Below, in pieces: positions 7,418 through 14,278 of a DNA stretch of 19,529 bases. The notes below the pieces were generated by a model. It was given only the letters and a program-made list of their open reading frames with translations. It was not told where the DNA came from and searched no databases. Within the stretch, counting starts at the first letter, position 1. Each line of letters starts with the position of its first letter. Location: contig CAKOSA010000015.1 of assembly GCA_934101865.1 (NCBI GenBank), positions 1 to 19,529 of the forward strand. Reading direction: 5' to 3'. This DNA comes from an uncultured Bacilli bacterium. GTDB taxonomy: Bacteria; Bacillota_I; Bacilli_A; RF39; UBA660. The position numbers and the translations under genes were made by a program.

Positions 7418-9301
7418 TTATTTTTTAGACATTATATCAACAACTAAATTACTTATTTCGGTTGGGCTTTCTATTGGTAATCCTTCAATTAGACGAGCCT
7501 GTGCATAAAGTACTTTAGTATATTTTGCTAATTCTTCTTTTTGGTTTTCCTTATATAATTCTTTTAGTTTTTTGGCTATTTCGTGATCTTTGTTTACTTC
7601 AAGAATTGTTTCAGCGTGTATTTTTTCTCCCTCAGGCATTGCATTTATTACTTTTTCCATTTCTATGGAAATGTTTCCTTTTGTTGTTAAACATACGGGA
7701 TGATTGGTTAATTTGCCTGTAAATTCTACTTTGCCTACTTCAGGAAGTGTTTCTTTCATAGTATTAAGTAAATCTTTATTATCTGCATTTAGTTTTTCTA
7801 GTTCTTTCTTTTCTTTTTCTGTAGTTAAATCTACATCACTATCAGATACGTTTTTAAATGGTTTTTCGTCAAATTCTCTTAGTGCTTGCATTGTGAATTC
7901 ATCAACATATTCTGTTAAGTATAATATATCGTATTTTTTCTTTTTTACTGATTCGACTTGAGGAAGATTATCTATTTTTTCGTTATTTTCACCACAAGCA
8001 TAATAGATTTCTTTTTGGTTTTCTTTCATATTTTGGACATATTCTTTTAACGTGATGTAATCTTTTTTCTCAGCTGAATAGAATATTAGTAGGTCCTGTA
8101 GGGTATCTTTTGCTGAACCATAAGTACTGTAAATTCCGTATTTAATGCCGGCACCAAAGTTTTTGAATATTTCTTTGTATAGTCCAAAGTCGTCTGTCAT
8201 TAGGCTTTTTAGTTCTTTTATTATTTTGGTTTCTATGTTTTTGGCGATTTGTTTCACTTTATAGTCATTTTGAAGGGTTTCACGAGAAATATTTAGGGAT
8301 AAATCGTCTGTATCAACTATTCCTTTTATGAAACTGAAATAGTCAGGGAGCAAACTCTCACATTTATCCATAATTAGAACGCCATTTGTATATAGGCTTA
8401 GGCCTTTTTTGTATTCTTTTGTATAGAAATCATAAGGGGCGTGTGATGGTATAAACAGGATGCATTTGTAGTTGCAAAGTCCTTCAACAGTGTAGTGGAT
8501 AACTTTGGCAGGAGCAGAGAAGTCGGAAAATTTATCCATATAGAAATTGTTATATTCTTCCTCTGTTACTTTATTTTTATCTTTTTTCCAAATGGGTACC
8601 ATACTGTTTAGGGTTACTACTTCTTTGTATGTTTCGTACTCGGTTTCACTTCCTTCTTTTAATCTATTGTTTTCTACTTCCATTTTAATTGGATAGCTTA
8701 TGTAGTCGGAGTATTTTTTTATGATACTACGAATACGATACTCGGTTAGTAGATCGCTGTATTTTTCATTTTCGGTATCTTCTTTTAGATATAGGGTTAT
8801 GTTTGTTCCGTTTGTTTCTTTTGGCGATTCTGTTATGTTATAGCCGTCAGCTCCTTCTGATGTCCACATATAGGCTTTGTCTTCGCCTACTTTCTTAGAT
8901 AGGACTTCTATTTTAGAACTTACCATAAAGGCTGAATAAAATCCTACTCCGAATTGTCCTATTATATTTACATCGGTTTGGTCTTTGTTGTTTTCTTTAA
9001 AGGCTAGGGAATCGCTTTTGGCTATTGTTCCAAGGTTATTTTCTAGTTCTTCTTTATTCATTCCTATACCGTTATCTTTTATGGTTAGGGTTTTCTTGTC
9101 TTTATCTACTACTAATTCTATTTCTAATTTATCTTTATCTACTTTTAGAGTACTATCTGTTAGGGATTTATAGTATAGTTTATCGATAGCATCACTAGCA
9201 TTTGATATTAGTTCCCTTAGAAATATCTCCTTATTAGTATAGATGGAATTAATCATCATATCCAGTATTTTTTTTGATTCTGATTTGAATTGTTTTTTCA
9301 T
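7418..9301 (-). CDS. htpG: Molecular chaperone HtpG (bacterial Hsp90)
   Basis: A GHKL-type ATP-dependent chaperone that acts as a dimer in the cytoplasm, late in protein folding and together with DnaK. The N-terminal ATPase domain shows LRELISNASDA (28-38, with the catalytic Glu30 and Mg-binding Asn34), DNGIGM near 76-81, GTIAKSD, and GQFGVGFYSAF near 115-125. The middle domain carries the segment ending in the conserved LNISRETLQ motif near residue 338, whose Arg contacts the ATP gamma-phosphate. The C-terminal dimerisation domain is present. At 627 aa it is full length for a bacterial HtpG. AAGGAGG lies directly upstream of the start. The promoter overlaps a CIRCE-like inverted repeat, which suggests HrcA-type control, unlike the HrcA-independent htpG of Bacillus subtilis. 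Confidence 0.97.
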   Translation of the reverse strand: MKKQFKSESKKILDMMINSIYTNKEIFLRELISNASDAIDKLYYKSLTDSTLKVDKDKLEIELVVDKDKKTLTIKDNGIGMNKEELENNLGTIAKSDSLAFKENNKDQTDVNIIGQFGVGFYSAFMVSSKIEVLSKKVGEDKAYMWTSEGADGYNITESPKETNGTNITLYLKEDTENEKYSDLLTEYRIRSIIKKYSDYISYPIKMEVENNRLKEGSETEYETYKEVVTLNSMVPIWKKDKNKVTEEEYNNFYMDKFSDFSAPAKVIHYTVEGLCNYKCILFIPSHAPYDFYTKEYKKGLSLYTNGVLIMDKCESLLPDYFSFIKGIVDTDDLSLNISRETLQNDYKVKQIAKNIETKIIKELKSLMTDDFGLYKEIFKNFGAGIKYGIYSTYGSAKDTLQDLLIFYSAEKKDYITLKEYVQNMKENQKEIYYACGENNEKIDNLPQVESVKKKKYDILYLTEYVDEFTMQALREFDEKPFKNVSDSDVDLTTEKEKKELEKLNADNKDLLNTMKETLPEVGKVEFTGKLTNHPVCLTTKGNISIEMEKVINAMPEGEKIHAETILEVNKDHEIAKKLKELYKENQKEELAKYTKVLYAQARLIEGLPIESPTEISNLVVDIMSKK

Positions 9302-9330
9302 TTAGGCCTCCTTCTTTTGTTTACATTTTA

Positions 9331-9359
9331 GTTATATCACTCTTTTTAGCAATTGTCAA
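9331..9359 (-). promoter_or_regulatory. Sigma-A promoter of htpG-hsp20
   Basis: TTGACA (9359-9354), a perfect -35, and TATAAC (9336-9331) are separated by exactly 17 bases on the minus strand, 30 bases upstream of htpG. The -35 occupies the centre of the palindrome at 9344-9374. Confidence 0.85.
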
Positions 9360-9374
9360 TAGTAATTGCTAAAA
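9344..9374. promoter_or_regulatory. CIRCE-like operator (variant) at the htpG promoter
   Basis: TTAGCAATT (9346-9354), nine bases, AATTGCTAA (9364-9372): a perfect inverted repeat that extends by two more base pairs on each side. The geometry of 9 bp, 9-base spacer, 9 bp and the TTAGCA/TGCTAA ends are those of CIRCE (consensus TTAGCACTC-N9-GAGTGCTAA), the HrcA repressor site. The inner three bases differ (ATT for CTC). Because it covers the -35, binding would block transcription of the chaperone operon. HrcA itself is not in the window. Confidence 0.7.
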
Positions 9375-9413
9375 TTTCACAAAATATTCATTTTTTTTTT
9401 GGAGGTTTTGTAG

Positions 9414-9419
9414 TATAAT
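9414..9419 (+). promoter_or_regulatory. -10 element of trhA
   Basis: A perfect TATAAT 20 bases ahead of the trhA start. The -35 position (about 9391-9396) falls in a run of T and is only a partial match, so the upstream half of this promoter is weak or relies on the A/T tract. Confidence 0.55.
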
Positions 9420-9439
9420 ACTTACGAAGGAGGGAGATT

Positions 9440-10081
9440 ATGGGAAAGATTAGAATTCCTAACTATAGTTTAGGTGAAGAACTTATTAACTCTATATCAC
9501 ACGGATTAGGGGCACTTCTTAGTATTGCTGGACTGGTAATCTTACTTGTTAACTCACATAGTGCAATGGCAGCTGTAACTAGTAGTATATATGGTTCGAC
9601 GATGATTATTTTGTATGTTATCTCTTGTATATATCACGGGCTGTCGAAGAGGACCAAGGCTAAGGGCGTGCTTCGGGTTATCGACCACTGCAATGTGTAT
9701 TTGCTGGTGGCTGGTACGTTTACTCCCATTACTTTATCTTTGATTGGTGGGGTTATTGGTTGGGTTTGGTTTGCGGTTGTGTGGATTATTACTATTATTG
9801 GCGTGGTTCTTACTAGTATTGATGTTGACAAGTATAGTTTTGCGAGTGTTATTTTACATCTTGCTCTTGGTTGGAGTTGTCTTATTTGTTATAAGCCTTT
9901 ATTTGGAGCAATGGACGGAACAGAGATTTTGTTTTTAGTTCTAGGTGGGGTATTTTATTCGATTGGAGCGGCTTTGTATGGTATTGGTAAGAAGAAAAAG
10001 TATATACATAGTGTCTTTCATTTCTTTGTTTTGGCGGGTAGTATATTTCACTTCTTTATGATTTTACACTTTACAGCATAA
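9440..10081 (+). CDS. trhA: Hemolysin III family / PAQR-type membrane protein TrhA
   Basis: A seven-helix membrane protein of the PAQR superfamily, which in bacteria is called hemolysin III, YqfA or TrhA and is linked to membrane energetics and lipid homeostasis. Family residues are present: EELINSISHGLGA at the start (His20), SCIYHGLSKR and the IDHCNVYLLVAGTFTP motif in the middle, and a C-terminal HFFVLAGSIFHFFMI segment carrying the paired histidines that bind zinc in this superfamily. Length (213 aa) is typical. A strong GAAGGAGG precedes the ATG. It is transcribed divergently from htpG and closes with a hairpin terminator inside the first copy of the repeat next to fic. True haemolytic activity is not implied. 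Confidence 0.93.
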   Translation: MGKIRIPNYSLGEELINSISHGLGALLSIAGLVILLVNSHSAMAAVTSSIYGSTMIILYVISCIYHGLSKRTKAKGVLRVIDHCNVYLLVAGTFTPITLSLIGGVIGWVWFAVVWIITIIGVVLTSIDVDKYSFASVILHLALGWSCLICYKPLFGAMDGTEILFLVLGGVFYSIGAALYGIGKKKKYIHSVFHFFVLAGSIFHFFMILHFTA

Positions 10082-10082
10082 T

Positions 10083-10158
10083 GCAGAAATTTAAAAACCG
10101 TAATATAAATAGTGCAGAACTTTAAAAATTGAGTATTTAATGGCTCAGTTTTTTTAAT
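10083..10158 (+). repeat. Repeat copy 1, upstream of fic
   Basis: This stretch aligns with 10860-10930 on the other side of fic at roughly 80 percent identity by eye, including shared blocks AATATAAA, AGTGCAGAA and CTCAGTTTTT. Each copy also contains two successive versions of a GCAGAAATTTAAAAAC-like word about 30 bases apart. It ends in a terminator-like hairpin. Confidence 0.7.
10124..10153 (+). terminator. Intrinsic terminator of trhA
   Basis: AAAAATTGAG (10124-10133) and CTCAGTTTTT (10144-10153) pair over 10 bp with one G-U wobble and a 10-base loop, followed by more T. It lies 43 bases after the trhA stop and within repeat copy 1. Confidence 0.65.
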
Positions 10159-10209
10159 TGAAAAGCTGTGTAATAGTTATTATAATTAATAGAAAAAAGG
10201 GGGATTTTA

Positions 10210-10218
10210 TGATATAAT
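10210..10218 (+). promoter_or_regulatory. Extended -10 promoter of fic
   Basis: TGATATAAT (10210-10218) is a full extended -10. The -35 region (about 10190-10195) is a poor match. The predicted transcript start near 10225 leaves room for the ribosome binding site GAGGTGAT of the ATG at 10243, but not for one at 10228. Confidence 0.6.
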
Positions 10219-10242
10219 ACTGATTGTATGAGAGGTGATAAT

Positions 10243-10860
10243 ATGCTAGAAAATAAACTTGGTATTACTAATGAAATTGAATTATCTAAGGAAGAAGAAA
10301 GAATTACTAAATTGAAGGCACTGGAATTATTTGATAGTGGTAAGATAGACGAAATTGAAGTGGGAACTTTTGCGGGTCTTGCTAAGATACATTATTTTTT
10401 GTTTAATGATATTTATTATTTTGCCGGTAAAATTAGAAATGATAATATTGCTAAGGGTAATTTCCGATTTGCTTCGGTTTTATACTTGGATGATATTTTA
10501 AATAAGATTGATGAGATGCCACAAGATACTTATGAGGATATAATTAAAAAATATGTTGAAATGAATATTGCTCATCCTTTTAGGGAGGGTAATGGAAGAA
10601 GTACTAGAATTTGGCTAGATATGATATTAAAAAAGGAACTTGGTAAAGTTGTCGATTGGAGCAAAGTAAATAGAGAGGATTATTTATTAGCAATGGAACG
10701 TAGTCCTATTAAAGACACGGAAATAAAGTTATTATTGCAATCTGCTTTAACGGATGATGTTAATAGTAGAATGGTTTATATGAAGGGTATAGATGCTAGT
10801 TATCTTTATGAGGGGTATAATACTTATTCATTAGAGGAACTTGATAGTCATAATAGTTAG
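10243..10860 (+). CDS. Class III Fic domain protein (AMP transferase), 205 aa
   Basis: Fic enzymes usually transfer AMP from ATP to a hydroxyl side chain of a target protein. The catalytic motif HPFREGNGR is at residues 111-119, followed by STR, with catalytic His111. The C-terminal helix carries SYLYEG (S186, E190, G191), the (S/T)xxxE(G/N) inhibitory motif. Its position at the C-terminus of a ~200-aa single-domain protein defines class III, like Neisseria meningitidis Fic, which modifies DNA gyrase after release from self-inhibition. No separate FicA-type antitoxin gene is needed or present. AGAGGTGAT points to the ATG at 10243; an ATG at 10228 overlaps that site and lies too close to the promoter. 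The gene is flanked by two copies of an intergenic repeat, so it may have been acquired as a unit. Target is unknown. Confidence 0.93.
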   Translation: MLENKLGITNEIELSKEEERITKLKALELFDSGKIDEIEVGTFAGLAKIHYFLFNDIYYFAGKIRNDNIAKGNFRFASVLYLDDILNKIDEMPQDTYEDIIKKYVEMNIAHPFREGNGRSTRIWLDMILKKELGKVVDWSKVNREDYLLAMERSPIKDTEIKLLLQSALTDDVNSRMVYMKGIDASYLYEGYNTYSLEELDSHNS

Positions 10861-10941
10861 TGAAATTTGAAAACTACAATATAAACAGTGCAGAAATTTA
10901 AAAACTGAGGACCTTGATAGCTCAGTTTTTAAATTTCTGCA
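10860..10941 (+). repeat. Repeat copy 2, downstream of fic
   Basis: Second copy of the repeat at 10083-10158, in the same orientation. Unlike copy 1, its 3' end is extended so that the second half forms a perfect 21-bp inverted repeat. The two copies frame the fic gene and its promoter exactly. Confidence 0.7.
10889..10941. terminator. Perfect 21-bp hairpin, bidirectional terminator between fic and the ABC permease
   Basis: The arms 10889-10909 and 10921-10941 are perfect reverse complements over 21 bp, with an 11-base loop. The outer end is TGCAG/CTGCA and the inner end CTGAG/CTCAG. Internal A and T runs give terminator character on both strands. It lies between the fic stop and the convergent permease stop at 10945. 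Confidence 0.75.
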
Positions 10942-10944
10942 ACT

Positions 10945-11736
10945 TTATTTATCCCTTATGAGAAGTTTTTCTACATAAGATACTGCTAAATACATTAGAT
11001 ATGATACTATTACTAATATGAGGATACCAGTTATGACGAGATTTAGATTAAATACTTGGGAACCATATATAATGAGATATCCTATTCCCTCCTTGGAGAC
11101 AAGGAATTCTCCCATTATTACTCCGATTAGGGACATACTTATATTTATTTTTAGGCTACTTATGATAGTTGGATAGCTATTTGGTAATACTAATAATTTT
11201 AGTATTTGATATTTACTAGCTTTAAGGGATTTTAATAATCTTATTTTTGTTTGGTCAGTACTTTGGAAGCCACCATATACGGTTACTATTGTGATTATAA
11301 GGGAAATGAGAAGAGCCATTATTATTATTGATTTCATTCCCGCACCAGCCCATATTATGATAATGGGACCAAGAGCTACTTTGGGAAGACTATTTAGTAT
11401 GGTTAAATAGGGGTCTATTACCTTAGAAAAAAAGGGACTGTTATACATTAGTATGGCTATTATTATTCCTAAAATGGTACCTATTAAGAAACTTACTATG
11501 GTTTCATATATGGTTATATAGATGTGATTAAAGAGATTACCGGTTTGATATAGTTCGATTATGGTTTCTAATACTTTTCGAGGAGACGATGTTATAAAGG
11601 TATTGATAAGGGATTTGTCAGCTAAAAATTGCCATAGAAAAATAAAGAATATTAGTATAAATAGTTGAACGGTAATAACTAGTAGTTTATTTATTTTACG
11701 TTTTCGTAAATACTTTTTTTGTTCGGGACTAGTCAT
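10945..11736 (-). CDS. ABC transporter permease (SsuC/TauC/ThiX class), 263 aa
   Basis: Inner-membrane channel subunit of an importer of the nitrate/sulfonate/taurine/pyrimidine-precursor class. After a basic N-terminus there are about six membrane helices. The cytoplasmic EAA-type coupling loop is seen around the segment LLKSLKASKYQILKLLVLPNSYPTI, with the family pattern of a basic amphipathic helix ending in LPxxxP. The LNSLPKVALGPIIIIWAGAG segment is also typical. The start at 11736 overlaps the ATPase gene by 8 nt (ATGACTAG). GGAAGG lies upstream, at a rather long spacing. An in-frame ATG at 11778 would give 14 more residues but has no better ribosome binding site. Genes follow the order binding protein, ATPase, permease. 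Substrate is not determined. Confidence 0.9.
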   Translation of the reverse strand: MTSPEQKKYLRKRKINKLLVITVQLFILIFFIFLWQFLADKSLINTFITSSPRKVLETIIELYQTGNLFNHIYITIYETIVSFLIGTILGIIIAILMYNSPFFSKVIDPYLTILNSLPKVALGPIIIIWAGAGMKSIIIMALLISLIITIVTVYGGFQSTDQTKIRLLKSLKASKYQILKLLVLPNSYPTIISSLKINISMSLIGVIMGEFLVSKEGIGYLIIYGSQVFNLNLVITGILILVIVSYLMYLAVSYVEKLLIRDK

Positions 11737-12475
11737 TATTATCGATTTCCTTCCATATTTGATTGTAGTATGTTGCAAATTCAGGACATTTTCTATTTTC
11801 TATGGGTGTTGATTTGTTATCCATTTCAATATTTATTTCTTTTTTTATTAGGGCTGGTCTATTTGATAGTACTATTACTTTATCGGCCATTGATATGGCT
11901 TCGGATATATCGTGAGTTATCATTATGGCTGTTTTGCCTTCTTTTTTTATTATTTTGTATACATCATCTGATACTTTTAATCTTGTTTGGTAATCGAGGG
12001 CCGAAAATGGTTCGTCTAGGAGTATGATGTCGGGTTCTGTCATTAGGGTTCTTATTAGTGCTACTCTTTGTCTCATTCCTCCGGAAAGGTTTTTGGGATA
12101 GGTGTTTATGAAGTCTCCTAGTCCATACGTTTTTAATAGTTTTATGGCTTTTTCTTTATGTACTGGCTTTATTTTATTTGTTATTTTTATTCCTAAGAGA
12201 CAGTTATCTAATATTGTAAGCCAGTCAAAGAGACAATCACTTTGTAACATATAGCCCACTTTGGTGTTCTCTTTATAATTTATTTCACCGCTCGTCTTAT
12301 TATCTAATCCACATAATAGCCCCAGTAGGGTAGATTTACCACAACCAGATGGGCCAACTATAACTAGGAATTGGCCCGTAGTTACATTCATTGTTATGTC
12401 TTTAATGGCGAGTATTTCTTTGGTGGGGGTGTGGTAAATTTTTTTTAAATTTTTTATTTCGAGAATGTTATTCAT
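11729..12475 (-). CDS. ABC transporter ATP-binding protein (SsuB/TauB/ThiZ class)
   Basis: The ATP-hydrolysing subunit that drives the adjacent permease. All motifs are intact: Walker A GPSGCGKS near 40-47, Q-loop around LQSDCLFDWLTILDN, signature LSGGMRQR near 129-136, Walker B IILLDEPFSALD near 150-161, and the H-loop MITHDISEA near 184-192. Length (248 aa) is typical. The start overlaps the end of the binding-protein gene by 8 nt (ATGAATAA), with only a weak ribosome binding site, so it probably depends on translational coupling. The Walker B context DEPFSALDYQTR is characteristic of the nitrate/sulfonate/taurine subfamily. A substrate cannot be assigned from the ATPase. Confidence 0.93.
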   Translation of the reverse strand: MNNILEIKNLKKIYHTPTKEILAIKDITMNVTTGQFLVIVGPSGCGKSTLLGLLCGLDNKTSGEINYKENTKVGYMLQSDCLFDWLTILDNCLLGIKITNKIKPVHKEKAIKLLKTYGLGDFINTYPKNLSGGMRQRVALIRTLMTEPDIILLDEPFSALDYQTRLKVSDDVYKIIKKEGKTAIMITHDISEAISMADKVIVLSNRPALIKKEINIEMDNKSTPIENRKCPEFATYYNQIWKEIDNND

Positions 12476-13469
12476 AGTCTTTGAAGTACTTGCTGTAAAT
12501 TAGTTTGTCATAGTCAACCATACTATTTAGTTCGCCGGCGGTCATTAGGATTTCTTCGATGTGTTGCCATTCTTTTTCATTAATTGTTATATTTTCTTTC
12601 CAAGCTCCGGCGTTTTTATAGCGGTCAATTATGGTTATCATATCTTCCTTACTGGTATTTGGGAACTGGTTCATAATGAGGTCAGCAATCTCGCTACTAC
12701 TATGCTCCTTTACATATACAAGGGCTTTGTTTACGGCTTTGGTAAAGCTTTTTATTACTTCGGGATTGTTTTCTATATAGCTTTTACGGGCGTTGTAGGC
12801 AGTATATGGGACAGCTCCTCCTAGTTCACCAATATAGGCGACAACGTGGCCAAGTCCTTCTTTTTCAACCGAAGTTGCATTGGGTTCGAATAGGGTTACA
12901 AAGTCGCCGGTTCCTCCGATAAAGGCTCCCTCCATTGCGGGAAAGGCTACGGATGTATCAATGGTTAGGTCCTTGGTGGGGTCAATTCCGTTTTGTCTTA
13001 GAGCCCACTCAAAAGTCATTTCTGGCATTCCGCCTTTTCTTCCTCCTATTACGTATTTTCCTTTGAGGTCATCAAGGGTAAAGTTATCGATTTTTTCTCT
13101 TGATACTAGGAAACTTCCGTCTTTTTGAGTTAGGCCGGCAAAGGTCATTACATAGTCTTTTTCACCACCGTTATAAACGTATATGGTTGCTTCGGTGCCG
13201 GAAAATCCTATATCTACATCACCTGATAAAACAGCGGCCATTACGGCATCGGCTCCTGAGGCAAGGGTTAATTCGACATCAAGGCCTTCTTCTTCAAAGT
13301 ATCCTAGGGCGAGGGCTACATATTGTGGGGCATAGAAAACGCTATGGGTTACTTCTGCTACCGTCACTTTTTGGTTTTGGGTGTTATCTTCTTTTTTATT
13401 TTGTGATATTAATACTCCGACAAGAAGTATTAATACTATTGTTATTATCCATACGATTATTTTTTTCAT
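12468..13469 (-). CDS. ABC transporter substrate-binding protein (SsuA/THI5-like), 333 aa
   Basis: Binds the ligand outside the cell and hands it to the permease. The mature part begins with a strand (VTVAEVTHSVFYAPQYVALALGYFEEEGLDVEL) that is the usual opening of NMT1/THI5/SsuA-type proteins, followed by GADAVMAAVLSGDVDIGF, which places the ligand-binding loop. The N-terminus has a hydrophobic stretch at residues 3-22 but no cysteine, so there is no lipobox. In a cell with one membrane this implies retention by an uncleaved N-terminal anchor, or secretion. AAGGAGG precedes the start. Candidates for the ligand are a thiamine or riboflavin precursor or a sulfonate. The upstream gap holds no room for a TPP or FMN riboswitch, so this cannot be refined. 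Confidence 0.9.
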   Translation of the reverse strand: MKKIIVWIITIVLILLVGVLISQNKKEDNTQNQKVTVAEVTHSVFYAPQYVALALGYFEEEGLDVELTLASGADAVMAAVLSGDVDIGFSGTEATIYVYNGGEKDYVMTFAGLTQKDGSFLVSREKIDNFTLDDLKGKYVIGGRKGGMPEMTFEWALRQNGIDPTKDLTIDTSVAFPAMEGAFIGGTGDFVTLFEPNATSVEKEGLGHVVAYIGELGGAVPYTAYNARKSYIENNPEVIKSFTKAVNKALVYVKEHSSSEIADLIMNQFPNTSKEDMITIIDRYKNAGAWKENITINEKEWQHIEEILMTAGELNSMVDYDKLIYSKYFKDYE

Positions 13470-13491
13470 TTTTCCTCCTTATTTCATAAGT

Positions 13492-13497
13492 AGTATA
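13492..13497 (-). promoter_or_regulatory. Probable -10 of the ABC importer operon
   Basis: TATACT on the minus strand, 22 bases ahead of the binding-protein gene. Its -35 position overlaps the -35 of the divergent promoter at 13514 and matches poorly, so the two promoters may compete. Confidence 0.45.
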
Positions 13498-13513
13498 TTC
13501 TGTTTTTTTGTAA

Positions 13514-13542
13514 TTGACATTGTTTTTTTTATGTGTTATACT
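13514..13542 (+). promoter_or_regulatory. Strong sigma-A promoter of the 202-aa gene
   Basis: Perfect TTGACA (13514-13519), 17-base spacer, TATACT (13537-13542), with TG one base upstream of the -10. The gene starts at 13575. Confidence 0.85.
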
Positions 13543-13574
13543 TTTTTTGTAAATTGCTGGAAGGGGGGAAGTTT

Positions 13575-14183
13575 ATGGACAAATTTACAGACAAGAAAAT
13601 TAATCTTGCTATGATACCAGCAGATTGCAAAGTTAGAGATTTGGAAAAGATTGTTAGTGTTGGAAGTGTAATGGATTATGCTACTGATGCGACGGAAAAG
13701 GCTTATAATGGTGGTGTTGCCCAAAGCGCTTTTCGTAACTTTTTGAAAACTGGAAGAGAAAATTTCTTTACATCTGAAAAGGTTTTCTACGAAGAGGGAA
13801 GACTTGGCTTTTTAACTCCTAGACAAGCTGTTTCTTTGTATAAGATTGAGGACGTTATCCATTCTGTTTCATTTATTGTTGCGTTTAATAATATTTATTA
13901 TCGTGATGGTAAAAGGGTTCCTTTTGCGTTTGAAAATGAAAATACTATGATTTTTGCTAATCCTTCTATTGATTATATGCTTGATAAGACGGATGATTTT
14001 TATGCTGAATGGCTTTATAGTAATTTTAAGAGTGGTATCAAGACACTTAAAACTGGTCTTTATGATGGTATTGATAGTACACAAGCTAGATTTGATTTTG
14101 AAAGTGCTATTTATGGTGCTTTTGGAGTGGCTAATACTACTAAAAAGGAATATTTTGAAAAAAGAAAAACTCTTAAAAAATAA
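13575..14183 (+). CDS. Hypothetical protein, 202 aa
   Basis: I do not recognise this protein. It looks soluble, with no signal peptide, membrane span or cysteine pair beyond a single Cys. It is rich in Phe and Tyr (for example the FNNIYYRDG, FYAEWLYSNF and FDFESAIYGAFG segments), which suggests a compact alpha/beta or helical fold with a large aromatic core. No catalytic motif could be named. The start follows AAGGGGGGAA; an upstream in-frame TTG at 13533 lies within the promoter and is excluded. It has its own near-consensus promoter and a strong terminator, so it is a monocistronic, probably well-expressed gene. Its neighbour on the same strand (14279) has a similar promoter, but the proteins show no similarity. 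Confidence 0.8.
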   Translation: MDKFTDKKINLAMIPADCKVRDLEKIVSVGSVMDYATDATEKAYNGGVAQSAFRNFLKTGRENFFTSEKVFYEEGRLGFLTPRQAVSLYKIEDVIHSVSFIVAFNNIYYRDGKRVPFAFENENTMIFANPSIDYMLDKTDDFYAEWLYSNFKSGIKTLKTGLYDGIDSTQARFDFESAIYGAFGVANTTKKEYFEKRKTLKK

Positions 14184-14200
14184 TCTTCGGGTTATTTTTT
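14175..14200 (+). terminator. Intrinsic terminator with UUCG tetraloop
   Basis: An 11-bp stem (14175-14185 with 14190-14200, one U-G wobble) closes on a C(UUCG)G tetraloop, and the right arm runs straight into a T-rich tail. The TAA stop of the 202-aa gene (14181-14183) is inside the left arm. Confidence 0.85.
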
Positions 14201-14228
14201 CTTTTTGGTGTAAAGTCAAGATAAAAGT

Positions 14229-14257
14229 TTGACATTTGTTTAGTTTTATGGTATCAT
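14229..14257 (+). promoter_or_regulatory. Strong sigma-A promoter of the 757-aa gene
   Basis: Perfect TTGACA (14229-14234), 17-base spacer, TATCAT (14252-14257), with an extended -10 TG at 14249-14250. The first bases after the -35 (TTTGTTT) resemble those of the promoter at 13514. Confidence 0.8.
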
Positions 14258-14278
14258 TTTAGTCATAAGGAGGTATTT

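Noticed and set aside
10081..10125. A 14-codon ORF starting on the trhA stop codon
   Set aside because: It lies entirely in the repeat copy, has no homologous ORF in the second copy and no independent ribosome binding site.
13470..13530. Riboswitch upstream of the ABC importer
   Set aside because: A TPP or FMN aptamer needs about 100 bases or more of leader; the -10 lies only 22 bases before the gene and the known aptamer core sequences are absent.
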